Shown here: positions 59,544-64,000 of the stretch, one piece after another
How positions within the stretch are numbered: the stretch's first letter is position 1
How the letters are laid out: every line of letters begins with the position of its first letter
Assembly: GCF_003751265.1 (NCBI RefSeq)
Contig: NZ_RJKN01000001.1
Location: forward strand, 62,001 to 126,000
Origin: Pseudokineococcus lusitanus
GTDB taxonomy: Bacteria; Actinomycetota; Actinomycetes; Actinomycetales; Quadrisphaeraceae
Reading direction: 5' to 3'
Length of the DNA: 64,000 nucleotides
The notes under the pieces: generated by a model
The model's input: only the letters and a program-made list of their open reading frames with translations
What the model was told of the DNA's origin: nothing
Databases searched by the model: none
Made by a program: the position numbers and the translations under genes

Positions 59544-60571
59544 GCGCCGGGACCACCGCCGGCGGGCGCCGCCCCGTCATGCAGGACGTCGCCCGTCGGG
59601 CGGGGGTCTCCCACCAGACCGTCTCCCGGGTCCTCAACACGCCGGACGACGTCCGGCCGGCGACGCTGGAGCGGGTCCGCCGGGCCATCGGCGAGCTCGG
59701 CTACCGCCCGGACCCCGTGGCCCGCAGCCTCGTCACCCGCCGCACGCGGACGCTGGGGGTGCTCACCTTCGGCACCGAGCACCACGGCCCCGCGTCGACC
59801 CTGTGGGCGGTCGAGCGGGGCGCGCGGGCCGCCGGCTACGCCGTGACGACCGCGGGCGCCGTGTCGCCCGCGCCGGACGACGTCCACGCCTGCGCCGTGC
59901 GGCTCGTCGAGCAGGGGGTCGAGGGCGTCGTCGTCGTGGCCCCCCGCGACGGCGCGGCGGCCGCCGTGGCCGCGGTGCCGCCGGGCACCCCCGTCGTCCT
60001 CGCGGCCGGCATCCCGGTGGCGGGCGTCCCGTCCGCCGTCGTCGACCAGGACGCGACCGCCCGGCTGGCCGTCGAGCACCTGCTCGGGCTCGGCCACCGG
60101 ACCGTCCACCTCGTCGAGGGCCCGCCCGGCTGGGACGAGGCACGGGCGCGCACCCGCGGCTGGCGGACCGCGCTCGAGGCCGCCGGTGCGCCCGTGCCGA
60201 CGCCCCTGCCGGGGGACTGGGGCCCGGCCGCGGGCCACCGCGCGGGGCAGCGGCTGGACGAGAGGGCGACGGCGGTCCTCGCGGCCAACGACCACCTGGC
60301 GCTCGGGGTGCTGCGGGCGCTCGCCGGACACGGCCGGCGCGTGCCCGAGGACGTCAGCGTCGTCGGCGTCGACGACCTGCCGCAGGGCGCGTTCTTCTCG
60401 CCGCCGCTGACGACCGTCCGGCAGGACTTCGCGGCGGTGGGCCGCGCCGCCGTGGGCATCCTCCTCGCGCAGGTGGAGCGGGGGGAGCGACCGGCGGGGG
60501 TCGTGCTGGCGCCCGTCCTCGTCGAGCGCGCCAGCACCGCGCCGCCGCCGAGGGACGACGTCCGTCCTTGA
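59540..60571 (+). CDS. LacI-family transcriptional regulator
   Basis: A 343-residue repressor. The helix-turn-helix VMQDVARRAGVSHQTVSRVLN is at residues 13-33, followed by the hinge helix (PVARSLVTRRT) and a periplasmic-binding-like effector domain to residue 335. As the last gene of the importer operon it would control its own synthesis. Operator candidates are GTGAACGTTCAC at 54426 and GTTAGCGCTAAC at 60603. The effector is probably the imported sugar or a product of it. Confidence 0.94.
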   Translation: MSAGTTAGGRRPVMQDVARRAGVSHQTVSRVLNTPDDVRPATLERVRRAIGELGYRPDPVARSLVTRRTRTLGVLTFGTEHHGPASTLWAVERGARAAGYAVTTAGAVSPAPDDVHACAVRLVEQGVEGVVVVAPRDGAAAAVAAVPPGTPVVLAAGIPVAGVPSAVVDQDATARLAVEHLLGLGHRTVHLVEGPPGWDEARARTRGWRTALEAAGAPVPTPLPGDWGPAAGHRAGQRLDERATAVLAANDHLALGVLRALAGHGRRVPEDVSVVGVDDLPQGAFFSPPLTTVRQDFAAVGRAAVGILLAQVERGERPAGVVLAPVLVERASTAPPPRDDVRP

Positions 60572-60614
60572 CGATCGTCCGGTCTGTCCGCTTCACTCCG
60601 GTGTTAGCGCTAAC
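60568..60614 (+). promoter_or_regulatory. Promoter and operator of the large GH43 gene
   Basis: TTGACG (60568-60573) and TTCACT (60592-60597), 18 apart, repeat the hexamers seen at the importer promoter. A perfect 12-bp palindrome GTTAGCGCTAAC (60603-60614) lies at about the transcription start. Its centre differs from the 54426 palindrome. Confidence 0.6.
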
Positions 60615-60716
60615 TGGTCGGCGAGCCCGGGCGACGACGCCCGGACCGGTCCGCCCCGGCGCCCCTCCCAGCGCCGTCGTCCGACGGCGACGACGCCCGC
60701 GCAGACCGGAGCGACG

Positions 60717-63700
60717 ATGCCGTCACCCCGCCCCCTTCCCCCCGTCCCCGCCCGCCGCCGGGCACCGGCCACCGCCCTCGCGGGCGTGCTGGGGCTCGGC
60801 CTCGCCGCCGGCCTCCTGGCCCCGGTCGCCGTGGCCGCCCCCGCCCCACCGGCGCCCGCTGCCGCGGCGTCGTCGGGGGAGGTCGTCCGGTACGCCTTCG
60901 ACGCCGAGGGCGACGGGGGCACGCGGCTCACCGACACGAGCGGCCACGGCCGTGACGCCGTCGTGCGCGGCGGCACCTTCACTGGTGAGGGCTCCCTCCG
61001 TCTCGACGGCGACGGCGACCACGTCGACCTCCCCGACGACCTGCTCGCGGGGCTCACCGACATCACGGTCGAGGCCGAGGTGCTCGTCGACCCGGCGATG
61101 AGCGGGCAGTACATGCTCTGGGCCGTCGGCAACACCACCGGCGGCGTCGGCGACGGCTACCTCTTCGCCGACGGCGACCCCTACCGCACGGGACTGTCCC
61201 TCGGCGACTGGTCCGACGAGCAGGTGGTGCAGACCTCCTCGTCGCTGGCGCGCGGCGTCTGGACGCACCTGACCTACACGCTGTCCGACGGGACGGCGGT
61301 CCTCTACCGCGACGGCCTCGAGGTCGCGCGCACCGAGGGCGTCACCGCCGCACCCGGCGCGATCGGCGACGGGCGGACGACCGCCGCCTACCTCGGGCGG
61401 TCGGTGTACGACGCCGACCCGACCCTGCGCGGCGAGCTCCGGGAGTTCGCGGTGCACGACCGCGCGCTGTCCGCCGCCGAGGTGCTGCAGGCGTCCGGCG
61501 GCACCGCGGCCGTCGCGGACGTCACGGAGCCGTCGCTCAAGGTGCCCGCCGTCGTCGACACCGCCGCCGGCACCGTGCTGCTGCCCGTCCGGCCCGGCAC
61601 CGACCGCACCGCCATGGCGCCGGAGCTGGTGCTCGCCGACGGCGCCACGTCCGTCCCGCCCTCGGGCTCGCGGCAGGACCTCTCCGGGGACCCCGTGCCC
61701 TACGTGGTGACGGGGGCCGACGGCGCCACGCGCACGTGGCAGCTCCGCGCCGTGGAGATGCGCAGCCCCTCGCTGCCGGGCCTGCACGCCGACCCGACGA
61801 TCATGGCCGGCGACGACGGCCGCTTCTACCTCTACCCCACGGAGGACGGCTTCCCGGGCTGGGGGAGCACCACCTTCCACGCGTACTCGTCCACGGACCT
61901 CGTCGAGTGGACGGACCACGGCACGGTCCTCGACCTCGGGCCGGACGTGGCGTGGGCCGACGGCCGGGCGTGGGCGCCGGCGGCGGTGCAGAAGGACGGG
62001 AAGACCTACTTCTACTTCAGCGCGGACCAGAACATCGGTGTCGCCGTCGGCGACTCACCGGCCGGGCCCTTCACCGAGCCCCTGGGACGCCCGCTCGTCG
62101 ACAAGGCCGACCACGGCGGTGCCCAGCAGATCGACCCCGCCGTCTTCACGGACGTCGACGGGCAGTCGTACCTGTACTGGGGCAACGGCCGCGCCTACGT
62201 CGTGCCGCTGGCCGACGACATGGTCTCCTACGACCCCGCCCAGGTCCGCGAGATCCCGGGTCTCGACGGCTTCCGCGAAGGCCTGTGGATGCACGAGCGC
62301 CAGGGCACCTACCACCTGACCTGGTCCATCGACGACACGCGCAGCGAGGACTACCGCGTCGGCTACGCCACCGGGCCGTCGCCGACGGGGCCGTGGACGA
62401 ACCGCGGCGTCGTCCTCCGCAAGGACACCTCCCTCGGGCTGCTCGGCACCGGGCACCACTCGACCGTCCAGGTGCCGGGCACCGACGAGTGGCTCGTCGC
62501 CTACCACCGCTTCGCCGTGCCCGACGGCGACGGCACGAACCGCGAGGTGACGATCGACCACCTCGAGCACGGCGCCGACGGCCTGCTGCGCCCCGTGCGT
62601 CCGACGCTCGAGTCGGTGACCCTGGCCGAGGTCCTGGGGCCCGACCCGGAGCCGGAGCCGGGCGACGGGCCCGAGCCCGTCGTCGCGTACGACTTCCGGC
62701 TCGGGAGCGGGGAGGTCGTCACCGACGCCTCCGGCGGCGGGCGCGACGCCCGGGTCGTCGGCGGCGGCGCGCGGTCCGCCACCGACGGGCTCGTGCTGGA
62801 CGGCAGCACCTACGTCGACCTGCCGGACGACCTCCTGCGGGGGCTCGACGACGTCACGGTGAGCACCGAGGTGCTCGTCGACCCGTCGCAGCGCGGCAGC
62901 TACTTCCTCTGGGGGCTCGGCAACACGCGCGGCGGCGTCGGCGACGGCTACCTCTTCGCCACGGGCGACCCCTACCGCACCTCGATCACCCCGACGAACT
63001 GGTCCGGCGAGGAGACGGTCGCGGGCGAGGCGGGGCCCCTGCCCCGGGGCGTCTGGCGCACGCTCACGTACACCCTCGAGGACGGCACGGCCCGGCTCTA
63101 CCTCGACGGCGACCTCGTCGGCACCCGCACGGGCGTCGCCACCCGCCCCGGCGACCTCGGCGGCGGTCGGACGACCGCCAACTACGTCGGCCGCTCCCTC
63201 TACGACGCCGACGCCCGTCTGATCGGGAAGGTCCGCGACTTCCGCGTCTACGACGGCGCCCTGGACGCCGACGCGGTGGCCGAACTGGCCCCGGACCCGG
63301 CGGAGCGCGTGGCCGCCGACCTCGCGGCCCTCGACCTCGGCGACACGTCCGCCGTCACGGAGGACCTCGAGCTGCCGGCGTCCGGCCCCGCCGGCACGAC
63401 GATCACGTGGGCGAGCGACGCACCCACGGTCGTCGCCGCCGACGGGACGGTCACGCGTCCTGCCTTCGGGCAGCCGGACGCCGTCGTCACGCTGACCGCC
63501 ACGGCGACCGCCCGGGGGGTCTCGGCCGGCAGGACCTTCACCGTCACGGTGCCCGCGATGCCCGACGACGCGACGCTGGCCGCCGAGGCTGCCGCCGCGC
63601 TCGCCGTGCCGGACGCCGACCGGGTGCGCGGAAACGTCACGCTGCCGACGACGTCCCGCGGGGCGACGGTCGCGTGGGCGTCCTCGGACCCCGCCGTGGT

Positions 63701-64000
63701 CACCCCCACGGGCGAGGTGACGCGCGGCGACGGCGACGTCACGGTCACCCTCACGGCGACGGTGACGTACGGCGGGGCGACGACGACACGCGACCTCGAC
63801 CTCCACGTCGTGGCCGCCGTCGACGTCGAGCCCTTCGAGGGCTACGCCTTCGCGTACTTCACGGGCGACAGCCTGGCCGGCGAGAACATCTTCATGGCCG
63901 CCAGCCGCGGCAACGACGCGCTGCGGTGGGACGAGCTGGACGACGGGCAGCCGGTCCTGCGCTCGGAGCTCGGGACCCGTGGGCTGCGTGACCCCTTCGT
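60717..64000 (+). CDS. Large secreted modular GH43 enzyme (3' end outside window)
   Basis: Open from ATG 60717 to the right edge without a stop (at least 1094 residues). Order: Sec signal peptide (1-41); LamG-type domain (about 52-260); linker domain; GH43 propeller from HADPTIM (about 355) with IDPAVF and EGLWMH; a second LamG-type domain (about 660-855) that closely copies the first (both hold GVGDGYLF and DPYRT); two Ig-like domains (855-1030); then a new GH43-type start (EGYAFAYFTGDS, GLRDPF) at the edge. So it probably carries two catalytic domains for arabinan or arabinoxylan. The ribosome binding site is GGAG 5 nt upstream. Confidence 0.88.
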   Translation, partial: MPSPRPLPPVPARRRAPATALAGVLGLGLAAGLLAPVAVAAPAPPAPAAAASSGEVVRYAFDAEGDGGTRLTDTSGHGRDAVVRGGTFTGEGSLRLDGDGDHVDLPDDLLAGLTDITVEAEVLVDPAMSGQYMLWAVGNTTGGVGDGYLFADGDPYRTGLSLGDWSDEQVVQTSSSLARGVWTHLTYTLSDGTAVLYRDGLEVARTEGVTAAPGAIGDGRTTAAYLGRSVYDADPTLRGELREFAVHDRALSAAEVLQASGGTAAVADVTEPSLKVPAVVDTAAGTVLLPVRPGTDRTAMAPELVLADGATSVPPSGSRQDLSGDPVPYVVTGADGATRTWQLRAVEMRSPSLPGLHADPTIMAGDDGRFYLYPTEDGFPGWGSTTFHAYSSTDLVEWTDHGTVLDLGPDVAWADGRAWAPAAVQKDGKTYFYFSADQNIGVAVGDSPAGPFTEPLGRPLVDKADHGGAQQIDPAVFTDVDGQSYLYWGNGRAYVVPLADDMVSYDPAQVREIPGLDGFREGLWMHERQGTYHLTWSIDDTRSEDYRVGYATGPSPTGPWTNRGVVLRKDTSLGLLGTGHHSTVQVPGTDEWLVAYHRFAVPDGDGTNREVTIDHLEHGADGLLRPVRPTLESVTLAEVLGPDPEPEPGDGPEPVVAYDFRLGSGEVVTDASGGGRDARVVGGGARSATDGLVLDGSTYVDLPDDLLRGLDDVTVSTEVLVDPSQRGSYFLWGLGNTRGGVGDGYLFATGDPYRTSITPTNWSGEETVAGEAGPLPRGVWRTLTYTLEDGTARLYLDGDLVGTRTGVATRPGDLGGGRTTANYVGRSLYDADARLIGKVRDFRVYDGALDADAVAELAPDPAERVAADLAALDLGDTSAVTEDLELPASGPAGTTITWASDAPTVVAADGTVTRPAFGQPDAVVTLTATATARGVSAGRTFTVTVPAMPDDATLAAEAAAALAVPDADRVRGNVTLPTTSRGATVAWASSDPAVVTPTGEVTRGDGDVTVTLTATVTYGGATTTRDLDLHVVAAVDVEPFEGYAFAYFTGDSLAGENIFMAASRGNDALRWDELDDGQPVLRSELGTRGLRDPF

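Overview
This window comes from a very high G+C actinobacterium (Actinomycetota). Third codon positions are almost always G or C. It carries the mycothiol gene mshC, the actinobacterial RNA polymerase factor RbpA, and several families found essentially only in Actinobacteria (OpcA, acVLRF1, DUF3090, the SCO1664 family, DUF5703, DUF3099). Gene order in the first 30 kb follows the conserved block seen in Mycobacterium tuberculosis around Rv1445c-Rv1484 (pgl-opcA-zwf-tal-tkt, ctaB, ctaA-ABC, suf, ABC-F, fabG-fabI). The genus cannot be fixed from sequence alone; a Kineosporiales or Micrococcales member is my guess.

Layout. 0-9.3 kb: rbpA, then a leftward pentose-phosphate/glycolysis operon (tkt; tal-pgi-zwf-opcA-pgl joined by 4-base stop/start overlaps). 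9.6-14.4 kb: haem O and haem A synthases, an AMIN-like lipoprotein and an ABC-2 exporter pair. 14.5-19.9 kb: Fe-S cluster assembly operon sufR-sufB-sufD-Rieske ferredoxin-sufC-sufT, lacking sufS and sufU. 19.9-24.7 kb: a peptidyl-tRNA hydrolase of the acVLRF1 family coupled to an ABC-F ATPase, a small HTH protein and an ABC exporter. 24.7-30.2 kb: SURF1, small conserved proteins, fatty-acid synthesis (fabG, fabI), a SixA-type phosphatase and serB. 30-41.6 kb: glycogen genes glgC/glgA (divergent), an ABC ATPase-TSUP permease-rRNA/tRNA methylase operon, a YbaK deacylase, PEP carboxylase, tRNA-Leu(GAG) and an M20 peptidase. 41.7-49.7 kb: conserved housekeeping genes including uppP, corA, DUF3090, SCO1664-family and mshC. 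50-64 kb: an accessory arabinose-polymer utilisation locus with secreted GH51 and GH43 enzymes, a YtfQRT-YjfF type sugar importer, its LacI-family regulator, and a large modular GH43 enzyme that runs off the right edge.

Things that stand out. (1) Ten copies of a 41-base tandem unit sit in two intergenic arrays 14 kb apart; every copy keeps the same 5-bp stem/8-nt loop. A third array of unrelated sequence has the same 41-base period and, in its central copies, the same stem/loop geometry. (2) Five genes appear to start at CTG or ATC codons; three use a CTGA overlap with the upstream stop. (3) At least twelve genes have a TAnnnT hexamer exactly 6 or 7 nt before the start codon, the signature of leaderless transcripts. 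(4) uppP is preceded by a 21-codon Pro/Arg-rich reading frame whose stop overlaps the uppP start (TGATG).
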